A stretch of 64,000 nucleotides of DNA from an uncultured Lachnospiraceae bacterium (GTDB lineage: Bacteria; Bacillota; Clostridia; Lachnospirales; Lachnospiraceae): NCBI GenBank assembly GCA_947086895.1, contig CAMUAR010000009.1:1-64000 (forward strand), given 5' to 3'. Both the position numbers and the translations under genes were made by a program. Shown piece after piece: positions 36,530-46,580 of this stretch. The number at the start of each line of letters is the position of its first letter. Positions within the stretch are counted from its first letter, which is position 1. The notes below the pieces were generated by a model. The model saw only the letters and a list, made by a program, of their open reading frames with translations. It was not told the DNA's origin and did no database searches.

Positions 36530-37564
36530 ATGAAGAAAGTAACAATACAAGATGTGGCTCGCGCTCTTGGTTTATCAAGAAATACTGTAGCTCGCGCACT
36601 GAATAACAGTGATACAGTGGCTTATGAAACAAGATATATGGTGATTGAAAAGGCATGCGAGATGGGATATCTAAAGGTTTCTCCAGCTGTACTCAATGAG
36701 TTTCGATCAAAAGGAACCACCGAGACAAAAACAATTATTGTACTTGCAAGACGGGAAATATCCATATTTTGGAACGGAATTATTATGGGAATTTCCGATG
36801 AGATCAACCAGAATGGCTGCCGTTTGCGTTTTGATTTTATCAGTGAAGAAGACGAGAATAGACTTGTACTTCCCGCCGATTTTAAAGAGGGAGTCGATGG
36901 CGTTATCTTAATCAGTGTGTTTTCTGAGCAGTATCTTGGTGAAATCTTAAAAAAAGGATTGCCGATGGTATGTCTTGACTGCTCGGAAGAACAGCAAGAC
37001 GAGAAACAACAATTTGATGTTGTAATTTCTGAGGGTGTTGAGAGTATAAGAAAGATTACAAATCATTTGATCCATCAGGGAATAAAGCGGATTGGATTTA
37101 TCGGAGATATCACTTATTGCCGATCAATCAAAGATCGCTACCGCGGTTATCTTGCGGCGCTTGCTGAGAATAATCTGTCTCAGGAAGATGGGGTTGTGGC
37201 TGTGGAACATACGTATTGGCGCTATTATAATGATGCGGATGTAGAAGGATATTTAAAGCGCTGTAAAGAGATCCCAGAAGCGATTGTCTGTGCAAATGAT
37301 GCAATTGCATTTCTTGTGATTAAGGCACTGCGGGAGAGAGGATTGTCTGTGCCGCAGGATGTTGCCGTGACAGGGTATGATAACCAGGAGGAACTATCTT
37401 CCATGGAAGCGTTTGTAACTACTGTCGGAGTTGGAACAACAAGGCTTGGGCGCCGGCTTGCCTGTCAGCTTTTGTTTCGTTTGCAGCACCCGGAGCTTCC
37501 AAGGGAAACCGTCGTTGTCGATGCAGATATTCTTTACCGGGAATCGTCCAGACATTCGATGTGA
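36530..37564 (+). CDS. LacI-family transcriptional regulator
   Basis: 344 aa from ATG 36530. N-terminal helix-turn-helix and hinge: VTIQDVARALGLSRNTVARALN (two adjoining helices, residues 4-25). A periplasmic-binding-protein-like sensor domain follows (about 60-340), with the LacI-type end VAVTGYDNQEELSSMEAFVTT. The atypical first part EFRSKGTTETKTI replaces the usual NxxARxL hinge. It is placed directly before the GH26/transport operon, so it probably responds to an intracellular manno-oligosaccharide or mannose derivative. This is inference from position. Confidence 0.92.
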   Translation: MKKVTIQDVARALGLSRNTVARALNNSDTVAYETRYMVIEKACEMGYLKVSPAVLNEFRSKGTTETKTIIVLARREISIFWNGIIMGISDEINQNGCRLRFDFISEEDENRLVLPADFKEGVDGVILISVFSEQYLGEILKKGLPMVCLDCSEEQQDEKQQFDVVISEGVESIRKITNHLIHQGIKRIGFIGDITYCRSIKDRYRGYLAALAENNLSQEDGVVAVEHTYWRYYNDADVEGYLKRCKEIPEAIVCANDAIAFLVIKALRERGLSVPQDVAVTGYDNQEELSSMEAFVTTVGVGTTRLGRRLACQLLFRLQHPELPRETVVVDADILYRESSRHSM

Positions 37565-37663
37565 AAAAAATAATAAATGTTAATATTAGATAAAATTGAT
37601 AACTATTTAAGAGGATGAAACAAAAAAATCAACATACTATGTACATATTTCACAAAAAAACAC

Positions 37664-37692
37664 TTGCCGAAAACGTATTAGTATGATATAGT
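37664..37692 (+). promoter_or_regulatory. Promoter and possible LacI operator of the mannan operon
   Basis: TTGCCG (37664-37669), 17-bp spacer, TATAGT (37687-37692). The near-palindrome AAAACGTATT with a central CG (37670-37679) sits in the spacer, as expected for LacI-family operators. Confidence 0.6.
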
Positions 37693-37847
37693 TGTGAAGG
37701 ACATTAGTTTGTTAGTTGTTCAACATGTATAGAAAAGTACTTTCTTTCACCAGATATCTGACCAAAATTATGGAAGATTGCCGGGAACGGGTGGAATGAA
37801 AATAGTGTATGGACAAAGCAGACGAATGGATCGCTTTGGAGGAATCT

Positions 37848-39455
37848 ATGAGGAAAAAGCAAAAGGTGATAAGCATGTCGATACTGCTCGCGTGTATGGC
37901 AGCATCGGCGTGTGGCAGTGGGAATGATGTAAAGCCGACTCCAACGGATGCAGCACAAGAACCAAGCGGGATCAGTTCACCGGAACCAACGCCAAAGGAG
38001 AAGCAGGACGGGGCGACCGGAAGCTCTGAACAGGAATCTGAACTGACAGCAGTTCCTGTTGTTACAGTGCCGGAGAAACGTTATGAGGCGGAGGACGGAA
38101 GACTTTCCGGCGGCGCAAAAGTCGAGAGCAGCAAAAATGGCTACAGTGGAAGCGGATATGTCGCCGGACTGGAAAACGACGGTGATTCCTGTACGTTTTT
38201 GATTGACGTGATTCAGGAAGGATTTTATGATCTGGGATTTATAACAGCGTCGCAGAGTGGTTATAAGGAAAATAATGTGCTTGTGGACGGTGATATGATT
38301 GGAACGATTGTTTCGGAAGCGTCCGATTTTTCTACATCCACAGTGGAACGTACATATTTGACAACAGGTGAACATGAAGTTGCAGTTTCAAAGTCATGGG
38401 GGTGGATTTGTGTGGACGCGCTTGTGTTAAGTGCATCTGGAGCGCTTCCAGAGGATTTGTATCAGGTAGATGCCGAGCTTGTAAATCCAAATGCATCGGA
38501 GAATGCAAAACGTCTGATGCATTATCTTACAGATATTTATGGCAAGAAGATATTGTCCGGGCAGTATTGTGATTCTGGGATGTATGGAAATGAGCGCGCC
38601 TCGATCTGGAAGACAACCGGCGGAAAGTATCCGGCTGTTTTAGGGCTTGATTTAATTGAATATTCGCCTTCGCGGGCGGCGAATGGTTCCACGTCAAAAG
38701 CAGTGGATTATGCCCTTGAATATTGGGAAGCGGGAGGTATTGTCACATTTGCGTGGCACTGGAACGTGCCGGAAAAGTATTTGACTGATATCTGGTGGAA
38801 GGGTTTTAATACGGAATCAACCAATATTGATCTGGCAAAGATTATGAATGGTGAGGACGAGGAAGGTTATGAACTTTTAATGTCGGATATCGACGCGATC
38901 GCCGTGCAGTTAAAACGGCTTCAGGAAGCAGATGTACCAGTTTTGTGGAGACCGCTGCACGAGGCATCCGGGGGGTGGTTCTGGTGGGGGGCTGCCGGAC
39001 CGGAAGCTTACAAAAAACTTTACATAACTTTGTATGACAGGCTGACGAACCATCATGGAATCAATAATCTGATCTGGCTGTGGAACGGTCAGTCACAAGA
39101 TTGGTATCCGGGCGATGAATATGTTGATATTGTAGGCGAGGATATTTATCCTGGAGAGAGAGTTTATACTTCACAGGTAAAAAAGTACTTGGAAGCTGCA
39201 GCTTATTCTGAGAAAAGAAAGATGGTTGTACTGTCTGAGAACGGATGTCTGTTTGATCCGGATCTTGCAATCCGGGATGGGGCGATGTGGGGCTTTTTTG
39301 CTACATGGGGCGGAGAGTTTGTCTTGAAAAACAGCGGGATGAATGCCATGTCTGAAAAGTACACGGAGGTGGATATGGTAAAGAAAGTGTATGGTCATGA
39401 AGCAGTTATTACATTTTCCGATCTGCCGGATTTAAAGACATATCCTTTACCATAA
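37848..39455 (+). CDS. Lipoprotein endo-beta-mannanase, GH26 with N-terminal CBM
   Basis: 535 aa, starts at ATG 37848 after GGAGGA. Signal peptide with lipobox ASAC (Cys about 22) places it on the cell surface. A P/T/E linker (to about 75) leads to a beta-sandwich carbohydrate-binding module of CBM35/6 type (about 78-200). The GH26 barrel follows (about 215-530). Key residues: acid/base Glu in WRPLHEASGGWFWWG, nucleophile Glu in VLSENGC, plus WHWNVP and EDIYPG. It cuts beta-1,4-mannan backbones outside the cell. First gene of the long operon. Confidence 0.93.
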   Translation: MRKKQKVISMSILLACMAASACGSGNDVKPTPTDAAQEPSGISSPEPTPKEKQDGATGSSEQESELTAVPVVTVPEKRYEAEDGRLSGGAKVESSKNGYSGSGYVAGLENDGDSCTFLIDVIQEGFYDLGFITASQSGYKENNVLVDGDMIGTIVSEASDFSTSTVERTYLTTGEHEVAVSKSWGWICVDALVLSASGALPEDLYQVDAELVNPNASENAKRLMHYLTDIYGKKILSGQYCDSGMYGNERASIWKTTGGKYPAVLGLDLIEYSPSRAANGSTSKAVDYALEYWEAGGIVTFAWHWNVPEKYLTDIWWKGFNTESTNIDLAKIMNGEDEEGYELLMSDIDAIAVQLKRLQEADVPVLWRPLHEASGGWFWWGAAGPEAYKKLYITLYDRLTNHHGINNLIWLWNGQSQDWYPGDEYVDIVGEDIYPGERVYTSQVKKYLEAAAYSEKRKMVVLSENGCLFDPDLAIRDGAMWGFFATWGGEFVLKNSGMNAMSEKYTEVDMVKKVYGHEAVITFSDLPDLKTYPLP

Positions 39456-39546
39456 AATTGTGGAGGCTTTGTCGGCAAAAGCGGGGGACAGCTACATGTT
39501 AAAACATCCCTCGAAGAATATGATAAAACAAGGCGGAGGTGAAAGT

Positions 39547-40224
39547 TTGGGAGGTTTTTTTTCTTCAGATGGACCGTTGTATCAGGTTTTGGATCGAATC
39601 GGGCATTTGATTCTTTTAAACTTGATATGGCTGCTGTGCTGCTTGCCGGTCGTTACAATTATTCCGGCAACAACCGCGTTTTATTATGCCACAATCAAGT
39701 CAATACGGAGAGGAAGAGGGTATCCTCTTGTGGAGTACTGGGGAGCGTTTAAACGCAACTTAAAAAGGGGAATACCGTTTGACATCGTGCTGGTCGCACT
39801 GGGGATGCTGCTTACATATAACTATAAAGTAGCGGCTGCTGCGGGAACGAAGCAGAGCGCAGTATTTTCTATGATTTATCTTGTTATGTTGTTTTGTTTT
39901 GCCGGATTTGTGATTTATATCTGTCCGGTGCTTTCCAGGTTTTCCATCCGGGTGCGCCGTCTTGCAGGTATGGCATTTGGAATGGTATTTCGGCATCTGC
40001 CCGTCACGGTACTATTGATTGCCGGAACGGCTGGCTGCGGAATATTGCTGCTTTCTGCGGTGGAGGCAGCAGGTTCGGTGGAGCAGGGCGTAAATCCAAT
40101 GATTGGGCTGCTTTTGCTGCTACCGGGAGGATGGTGTTATGTCTCTACGTTTCTTGTCGAGCCGGTATTAAAAAAATACATGCCGCCAAAGCAGGAAGGC
40201 GATGATTCATGGTACTACGAATAA
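39547..40224 (+). CDS. DUF624/YesL-family membrane protein
   Basis: About 225 aa with five to six membrane helices. The opening GGFFSSDGPLYQVLDRIGHL, LNLIWLLCCLPVVTI and ATTAFYYATIKSIR is typical of YesL/DUF624. These proteins are commonly encoded with carbohydrate ABC transporters; their role is unknown. Start is uncertain: TTG 39547 has GGAGGTG 5 nt upstream and gives the usual family N-terminus, while in-frame ATG 39496 and GTG 39460 give longer forms. Follows GH26 closely. Confidence 0.85.
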   Translation: MGGFFSSDGPLYQVLDRIGHLILLNLIWLLCCLPVVTIIPATTAFYYATIKSIRRGRGYPLVEYWGAFKRNLKRGIPFDIVLVALGMLLTYNYKVAAAAGTKQSAVFSMIYLVMLFCFAGFVIYICPVLSRFSIRVRRLAGMAFGMVFRHLPVTVLLIAGTAGCGILLLSAVEAAGSVEQGVNPMIGLLLLLPGGWCYVSTFLVEPVLKKYMPPKQEGDDSWYYE

Positions 40225-40245
40225 ATAAAGAAGGAGATGATGGGC

Positions 40246-43200
40246 ATGAGAACGCGAAAAAGGATTACCGCATGTCTGCTTGCAGCAGCGTTGGTTTTGT
40301 CGCCGGCAACTACGGCACAAGCAAGGACAGACGCCACGTTAGATGACTATGAAGAGATCGTCGGCACTTATTCGATCGATGATACAATGCTTAGTTATAA
40401 AGAGTACGCCGCGCAGTTTGACAATGTAAGACCAGCGGAAACCTATGTCGTGGATGCAGCGGACTATGTTCGCTTTACTGATGGAACAACGGACGCATCA
40501 GGAAATGAGGTTGAGGGTTCCCCGGAACTTCTCGCAAATTACGAGGGGATGGAAGGAAATTCAGTCCGTACAGAAGAAAAGGGATTGATCGAGTATGAGG
40601 TTGATATTAAGACAGCGGGATTTTACAATATTTCTCTCGATTATTTCCCAGTATCAGGGAACAGTGCAGATATCCAGAGAGCATTTTTTATCGATGGGCA
40701 GCTGCCTTATAAAGAACTTGCTTTAATTGAGTTCCAGCGCGTTTGGAAAAATACGGTAGATGAAACAAAAGTAAATGAGGATGGCATCCTGGTAAAAGAA
40801 TGGCTTAAGGATAATCAGAACAACGACTTAAAGCCGTCGATGGAGGAAGCACCAGAATGGATGACAGCTTATTTGTATGACTCGGAGGGTTATACCACAA
40901 ACAAACTTGCGGTTTACCTGACCACAGGAAAACATACTCTTACAATTGTTTCAAGGCGTGAGCCTGTTGTGATCCGGCGGATCACTTTTAGCAATGAAGC
41001 GGAGCTTTTAAAGTATGCTGATAAAAAGGCGGCTTGGGATGCAGCGGGAGCTTCCGATACAGCAGGGCAGAATATTCGTGTCGAGGCGGAAAACGCGGCG
41101 AAGACATCTTCTCAGATGCTTTACCCTGTGCAGGATCAATCTTCTCCAGGGGTGTATCCGGCGAGTGCAAAGATGCTTTTAAACAATACGATCGGCGGCA
41201 ATTCGTGGAGACTTGTCAACCAGTGGATCGAGTGGGAATTTGATGTGCCGCAGTCTGGTTACTATAATATTTCCTTTCATACAAGACAGAATTTTGTCAA
41301 GGGACTTTATGTGTCGCGAAAGATTATGATTGACGGCGAAGTTCCATTTGAGGAGATGAACGATTACGGTTTTCAGTACAGCCAGACATGGCGGCTTGAC
41401 ACGCTCGGCGATGAAAATGGCGAAGCGTATAAATTTTATCTGACGGAAGGAAAACATACGCTGCGGATGCAGACCGTGCTGGGGCAGTTTTCCAATATTA
41501 TCAGCAAAGTTTCTGAGAGCATGACGGAGCTGAATGCGATATACCGAAAGATTATCCGCATCACAGGCGTATCTCCAGATGCTTACCGGGATTATCAGAT
41601 TGAGGCGTCTTTGCCGGAAGTACCAGGGGAAATGTCAGTTGTCAGAGATAGGTTAAATGAGGTAGTAAAGGAACTGCGCGAAGTGACAGGCGGCAGCAGC
41701 GATAAGGAAACAGCGCTGATTACAATGGTCGATCAGCTTGATGAACTGATCAAAGATCCAGAGAGATTTGTAAAAGTTATCACTTCTTATAAGGTAAATG
41801 TCAGGGCGCTCGGGACATGGGTGACTGCGGCGTTAGAGCAGCCTTTGCAGCTTGATACCATCTATATTTCTTCCCCTCAGGAGAAGATTAAGACAAAAAA
41901 TAATGGATTCTGGTCCAGAATCCGCTATGAATTTACAAGATTGTATTATTCTTTTATCGTCGATTACAATCAGATCGGCAATGTGGCAGAGGGGGATGCG
42001 AGATCGATTACGCTCTGGGTCGGCTCAGGACGCGACCAGGCAAATGTAATTAAATCCCTTGTGGATAAGACATTTACAAGTGAAAAGGGGATCAGCGTCA
42101 ATGTTATGATTGTCGATATGGGAACTCTTTTGCAGGCGACACTTGCAGGGCAGGGACCGGATGTTGCAATCCAGGTCGGAAATGATCTCCCGATGAATTA
42201 TGGACTTCGTAATGCTGTTGCAGACTTAAGCCAATTTGATGATTTGGAGGAGATTACACAGAGGTTTTACCCGAGTGCGATGGCGCCGTATCAGTTTAAC
42301 GGTGCAACTTACGGGCTTCCAGAAACTCAGACGTTTCCAATGATGTTCTACCGCAAGGATATTTTAAAGGAGCTTGGTCTTGAGGTTCCAAAGACATGGG
42401 ATGAAGTAAAGGTTGTTATGACGGTTCTCAGCAAGAACCAGATGGAAGTCGGTATGCTTCCGGGGGAGAATATATACGCGATGCTTTTGTTCCAGAACGG
42501 AGGAAAGTACTACAACGAGGATGCTTCCCGTTCCGCGCTTGATTCCGATGAGGCGATCAATGCATTTAAAGACTACTGTGAATTTTACACAGATTATAAA
42601 CTTGACCAGGCAACACCGGCAGACGAGAGGTTCCGCCTTGGCGAGTGTCCGATTATTATTTCAGATTATACGCTCTACAATAACTTGCAGGTGTCCGCGC
42701 CGGATATCAAAGGACTTTGGGGCATGGCGCCGGTACCAGGCAGGGTTTTGGAGGATGGGACGTTCACGAATGCGGTTGGAAGCGGCGGTCAGGCCTGCGT
42801 TGCTATGAAGGACAGCAGGGATATTGAGGCTTCGTGGGAGTTTTTAAAATGGTGGACTTCAGCGGAAACTCAGATCGCTTATGGGCGTGAGATGGAGTCT
42901 TTGATGGGTTCGGCAGCCCGTATTGCAACTGCGAATATCAAAGCGTTTGAAGCGCTGCCATGGCCAACGGCGGAGCGTGAAGCTCTGCTTGAGCAGTTTG
43001 ATAAGGTAGTGGGAATTCCGCAGGTTCCGGGCGGTTATTTTTCATGGCGCAATATCAATAACGCATTTTACCGCGTGACGACAAAGAGCGATTCGGTATC
43101 GCCGCGCGAGGAATTGATGGATAAAGTTCTCTTGATCAACGCTGAGATTGATTATAAGCGCGAAGAGTTCGGGCTTCCGCTTTATGAAGAAAAGAAGTAG
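40246..43200 (+). CDS. Giant carbohydrate solute-binding protein fused to two CBM-like modules
   Basis: 984 aa, about twice a normal SBP. A cleavable signal peptide (TACLLAAALVLSPATTAQA) has no lipobox Cys. Two related beta-sandwich modules follow (about 80-255 and 265-450). Each has an E-Y/W-E-V/F-D strand, a G-F/Y-Y-N-I-S strand, an F-I/M-I-DG turn and a TGKHT/EGKHT-LxxxS/Q end. A helical spacer (about 450-570) precedes a C-terminal SBP_bac_1 domain (about 590-960), including GQGPDVAIQVG, YGLPETQTFPMMFYRKDIL and WEFLKWWTS. It probably delivers glycans to the two permeases just downstream. Start ATG 40246 is chosen by spacing to AAGGAG; ATG 40237 and 40240 are alternatives. Confidence 0.88.
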   Translation: MRTRKRITACLLAAALVLSPATTAQARTDATLDDYEEIVGTYSIDDTMLSYKEYAAQFDNVRPAETYVVDAADYVRFTDGTTDASGNEVEGSPELLANYEGMEGNSVRTEEKGLIEYEVDIKTAGFYNISLDYFPVSGNSADIQRAFFIDGQLPYKELALIEFQRVWKNTVDETKVNEDGILVKEWLKDNQNNDLKPSMEEAPEWMTAYLYDSEGYTTNKLAVYLTTGKHTLTIVSRREPVVIRRITFSNEAELLKYADKKAAWDAAGASDTAGQNIRVEAENAAKTSSQMLYPVQDQSSPGVYPASAKMLLNNTIGGNSWRLVNQWIEWEFDVPQSGYYNISFHTRQNFVKGLYVSRKIMIDGEVPFEEMNDYGFQYSQTWRLDTLGDENGEAYKFYLTEGKHTLRMQTVLGQFSNIISKVSESMTELNAIYRKIIRITGVSPDAYRDYQIEASLPEVPGEMSVVRDRLNEVVKELREVTGGSSDKETALITMVDQLDELIKDPERFVKVITSYKVNVRALGTWVTAALEQPLQLDTIYISSPQEKIKTKNNGFWSRIRYEFTRLYYSFIVDYNQIGNVAEGDARSITLWVGSGRDQANVIKSLVDKTFTSEKGISVNVMIVDMGTLLQATLAGQGPDVAIQVGNDLPMNYGLRNAVADLSQFDDLEEITQRFYPSAMAPYQFNGATYGLPETQTFPMMFYRKDILKELGLEVPKTWDEVKVVMTVLSKNQMEVGMLPGENIYAMLLFQNGGKYYNEDASRSALDSDEAINAFKDYCEFYTDYKLDQATPADERFRLGECPIIISDYTLYNNLQVSAPDIKGLWGMAPVPGRVLEDGTFTNAVGSGGQACVAMKDSRDIEASWEFLKWWTSAETQIAYGREMESLMGSAARIATANIKAFEALPWPTAEREALLEQFDKVVGIPQVPGGYFSWRNINNAFYRVTTKSDSVSPREELMDKVLLINAEIDYKREEFGLPLYEEKK

Positions 43201-43217
43201 AAGGGAGGGAGTTTTGA

Positions 43218-44180
43218 ATGGCTAAAAATACTGTAGCCAATATCACAGAGAATAATACCGATGCGAATATGGAAAAGGCGAAAATGCAGGGCAGGCTCTG
43301 GTTTCGCATCAAAAAGAGCAAAACTTCCTATCTGATGCTGGCACCGTATCTGATTCTGTTTACATTTTTCACAATCGCGCCAGTACTCGTTTCGATGGGG
43401 TTTAGTTTTACCTATTTTAACATGTTGGAGGCTCCGACGTTTGTTGGATGGAAAAATTATATTAAGCTGTTTTTGGATGACGATATTTTTATGATCGCGC
43501 TGAAAAACACATTGTTATTTGCAGTTATCACCGGACCAGCCAGTTATCTTTTGTGTGTATTGTTCGCGTGGATTATCAATGAGTTTAAAGGAAAACTCAG
43601 AGCGTTTCTCACATTGATTTTCTATGCTCCGTCAATATGCGGGCAGGCGTATCTTGTGTGGAATATTATCCTAAATCCAGGCAAGACCGGATGGCTGAAT
43701 GGTATCTTAATCAAGTGGGGATTTATTGACGAGCCGATCCTCTGGATGCAGACGGAAAAATATGTGCTTCCGGTATTGGTTATCGTGCAGTTATGGCTGT
43801 CGCTTGGCACAGGTTTCCTTTCCTTTATCGCCGGTTTGCAGACCGTTGACAAATCGCTGTACGAGGCCGCGGCGATGGACGGTGTGAAAAACCGCTGGCA
43901 GGAACTCTGGTACGTTACTCTGCCTTCGATGAAGCCGCAGCTGATGTTCGGCGCAGTTATGCAGATTACACAGTCGTTCGCGGTGGCGGATATCTCAATA
44001 CAGCTTGCCGGAAACCCGTCTGTCAACTATGCTGGTGCAACGGTTACAACACACCTTCTCGATTACGGCACAACGCGCTTTGAGATGGGATATGCGTCGG
44101 CGATCGCAACCGTTTTATTCCTTTTGATGGTTGGAACCAACAAGCTGGTACAAAAAATATTAGGAAGGGTGGGGGAGTAA
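43218..44180 (+). CDS. Carbohydrate ABC permease (UgpA/LplB type), first pair
   Basis: 320 aa with six membrane helices. The cytoplasmic EAA loop is YEAAAMDGVKNRWQELWYVT (about 218-237), which docks the ATPase. Hydrophilic N-terminus of about 30 residues. It lies 17 bp after the large SBP gene and abuts the next permease. Together with 44181-45074 it forms a heterodimeric importer for oligosaccharides. Confidence 0.94.
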   Translation: MAKNTVANITENNTDANMEKAKMQGRLWFRIKKSKTSYLMLAPYLILFTFFTIAPVLVSMGFSFTYFNMLEAPTFVGWKNYIKLFLDDDIFMIALKNTLLFAVITGPASYLLCVLFAWIINEFKGKLRAFLTLIFYAPSICGQAYLVWNIILNPGKTGWLNGILIKWGFIDEPILWMQTEKYVLPVLVIVQLWLSLGTGFLSFIAGLQTVDKSLYEAAAMDGVKNRWQELWYVTLPSMKPQLMFGAVMQITQSFAVADISIQLAGNPSVNYAGATVTTHLLDYGTTRFEMGYASAIATVLFLLMVGTNKLVQKILGRVGE

Positions 44181-45074
44181 TTGGCATCAACAGCGGAATA
44201 CAAGAAACCGAAAAAGGTAAATTACAAAAAGCAAAAGCAGCTGAACCGCTCGAAGGCCGGCAACGGGTTACTTTTCTTCCTGATGTTTATATGCGGTATT
44301 TTTATGGCGCTCCCGCTTGTGATGATTGTCAACAACGCATTGAAACCATTGGATGAGATTTTTCAATACCCGCCAAAAGTTTTTGTAAAAAATCCGACCT
44401 CAGAAAACTTTACGGATCTGTTTGTACTGATGAATGATTCGTGGGTTCCGTTTTCCAGGTACATACTGAACACGATTATCATTACTGCAAGTGGTACAGT
44501 AGGGCATGTTATTGTGGCGTCTTTTGCGGCTTACCCGCTTGCAAAGCATAATTTCCCAGGAAAGAAAATTATTTTTGGTCTGGTTGTACTCTCAATGATG
44601 TTTTCCTACACTGTAACACAGATTCCAAACTATATGATTATCACCTGGCTGGGGCTTAACAATACTTATCTGGCGTTGATTTTGCCGGCATGGCAGTATG
44701 GTATGGGACTTTATCTGATGAAGCAGTTTATGGAGCAGATTCCAGATTCTTTGCTGGAGTCGTCAAGACTTGACGGAGCTTCGGAATTTAAAACATTCTG
44801 GACAATGGTAATGCCGAACGTAAAACCTGCATGGCTGACGTTAGCAATTTTTCAGTTCCAGCAGATGTGGGGACAGACCGGCAACCAGTTCTTAAGAAGC
44901 GAGGAGCTAAAGCCGCTGCAGTATTCCTTACAGCAGATTACTCAGGGCGGTACGGCAAGAGCCGGAGCAGCCGCTGCGGTATCGTTTATTATCGCAGCCA
45001 TCCCAATTATATTTTTCCTGATCTGCCAGAGCAACGTCATCGAAACCATGACCACATCCGGTATGAAGGATTAA
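44181..45074 (+). CDS. Carbohydrate ABC permease (UgpE/LplC type), first pair
   Basis: 297 aa starting with TTG immediately after the stop of the previous gene, with GGTGGGGG as ribosome site. Six membrane helices, with the EAA loop LLESSRLDGASEFKTFWTMV. Partner of the 43218 permease. The TTG start and zero spacing suggest translational coupling that keeps the subunits equal. Confidence 0.93.
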   Translation: MASTAEYKKPKKVNYKKQKQLNRSKAGNGLLFFLMFICGIFMALPLVMIVNNALKPLDEIFQYPPKVFVKNPTSENFTDLFVLMNDSWVPFSRYILNTIIITASGTVGHVIVASFAAYPLAKHNFPGKKIIFGLVVLSMMFSYTVTQIPNYMIITWLGLNNTYLALILPAWQYGMGLYLMKQFMEQIPDSLLESSRLDGASEFKTFWTMVMPNVKPAWLTLAIFQFQQMWGQTGNQFLRSEELKPLQYSLQQITQGGTARAGAAAAVSFIIAAIPIIFFLICQSNVIETMTTSGMKD

Positions 45075-45086
45075 GGAGGGGAGGAG

Positions 45087-46580
45087 ATGAAGAAAATGAA
45101 TCTATGGAGAAAGATAGTCATCGCGACCCTTTCCGCATGCATTATGATTCCGTCTGTGTCTGTGGCAGCCGAGAGTACGGTGCCTTATGACTCCTACAAT
45201 TATGATTACTGGGAGGATATTGTTTTTACACCAGCTCCGTATATTCCAGAGCGAAGCGTATCCGGTACGATTCTCGGCGTAGGGACTTTTGTAAACCCGC
45301 AGGATTTATGCGTTTCCCCGGAGGGGAATGTATATATAGCGGATACCGGCAACAACCGGATTGTTGAAGTAGATAATTCGCTTGGCAATGTGATCCGCGT
45401 GATCGATTCGTTTGACAACAACGGAACGACGGAAAAATTCAGTTCCCCTTATGGTGTGTGCGTGTCGGAAAACGGGCAGCTCTATATCGCAGACTCAGAA
45501 AATCACAGGGTGGTTGTGCTGGAGGAGAGCGATCTTTCGTTTATTAAATTTATTGAGAATCCAACTTCGGACGTTCTGGAAGACAATTTCGTGTTTACAC
45601 CGTTAAAAGTGACAGTGGACTATGCAGATCGTGTTTATTGTATTGCCAAAGGTATGTTTGAAGGTATTATGGTATTTGAGGGAGAAGGGCAGTTTACTGG
45701 ATTCTTCGGTACAATTCAGGTTAATATTACAGCGTGGGAGAAACTTTGGAGAAGACTTTCTACAAAGGCGCAGAGAGCAAAACAGCTTTTGTTTATCCCA
45801 ACGGAGTTTACCGGAATCGATATTGATTCGGATGGTTTTGTATACGCATCAAATATTGACTCGACAGGAGTTCAGGCAGTGCGCCGTCTTAATCCAAAGG
45901 GCGAGGATGTTATTAAAAAGGGCGAGAATGCCAATGTCGGCGGAGATCTTGTGATTGCAAATGCTTCGTCAAATTACGGTGGTATCTCAACAATCGTCGA
46001 TGTTGTGTACCGTGATAAAGGGATTTATTCTCTGCTTGACTCAAAGCGTGGAAGGATTTTTACTTATGATCATGAAGGCAACCTTCTTTATATTTTCGGC
46101 GGTCTTGGAGTACAGGCGGGAACATTTACAACGCCAGTGGCAATCGAGGCACTGGATGACAAGATTGTTGTGCTGGATGCAAACCGCAGAGAGATGTTGG
46201 TATTCCGAGAAACTCAGTACGGAAATCTGATCAACGAGGCGGTTGGACTCCGCTACGACGGCGACGAGACGCTTGCGGTTGATATGTGGAAGCAGGTTTT
46301 AATGCTGGATGAGAACAACGAACTGGCAAATGTCGGTATCGGAAAAGCGTATTTAACATCCGGTGACAATGTAAATGCGATGAAATACTTAAAGCTTGGA
46401 ATGAGCCGCCAGTACTATTCCGTGGCGTACCGCCGCTACCGCAACGAATTTTTGAAAAAATACTTAGGATTTATTTTAACTGGCGTTGTGGCGGTTATTG
46501 TAGCAATTGTGCTGGTGCGCAAACATATCAAAAAGAAAAAAGGGATTTATGAGGAGGAAGGAGGCGCGTTCGACGTATGA
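45087..46580 (+). CDS. Secreted NHL-repeat protein with TPR-like region and C-terminal membrane anchor
   Basis: 497 aa. Signal peptide (IVIATLSACIMIPSVSVAA). A six-bladed NHL propeller (about 60-385) has repeated blade signatures such as PQDLCVSPEGNVYIADTGNN and SPYGVCVSENGQLYIADSEN. A TPR-like helical segment (about 395-445, LAVDMWKQVLMLDENNELA) precedes one membrane helix (YLGFILTGVVAVIVAIVLV, about 460-480) and a basic cytoplasmic tail. It would sit on the outer face of the membrane, possibly as a scaffold or glycan-binding protein. The stop overlaps the Yip1-like gene by 4 bp. Confidence 0.85.
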   Translation: MKKMNLWRKIVIATLSACIMIPSVSVAAESTVPYDSYNYDYWEDIVFTPAPYIPERSVSGTILGVGTFVNPQDLCVSPEGNVYIADTGNNRIVEVDNSLGNVIRVIDSFDNNGTTEKFSSPYGVCVSENGQLYIADSENHRVVVLEESDLSFIKFIENPTSDVLEDNFVFTPLKVTVDYADRVYCIAKGMFEGIMVFEGEGQFTGFFGTIQVNITAWEKLWRRLSTKAQRAKQLLFIPTEFTGIDIDSDGFVYASNIDSTGVQAVRRLNPKGEDVIKKGENANVGGDLVIANASSNYGGISTIVDVVYRDKGIYSLLDSKRGRIFTYDHEGNLLYIFGGLGVQAGTFTTPVAIEALDDKIVVLDANRREMLVFRETQYGNLINEAVGLRYDGDETLAVDMWKQVLMLDENNELANVGIGKAYLTSGDNVNAMKYLKLGMSRQYYSVAYRRYRNEFLKKYLGFILTGVVAVIVAIVLVRKHIKKKKGIYEEEGGAFDV

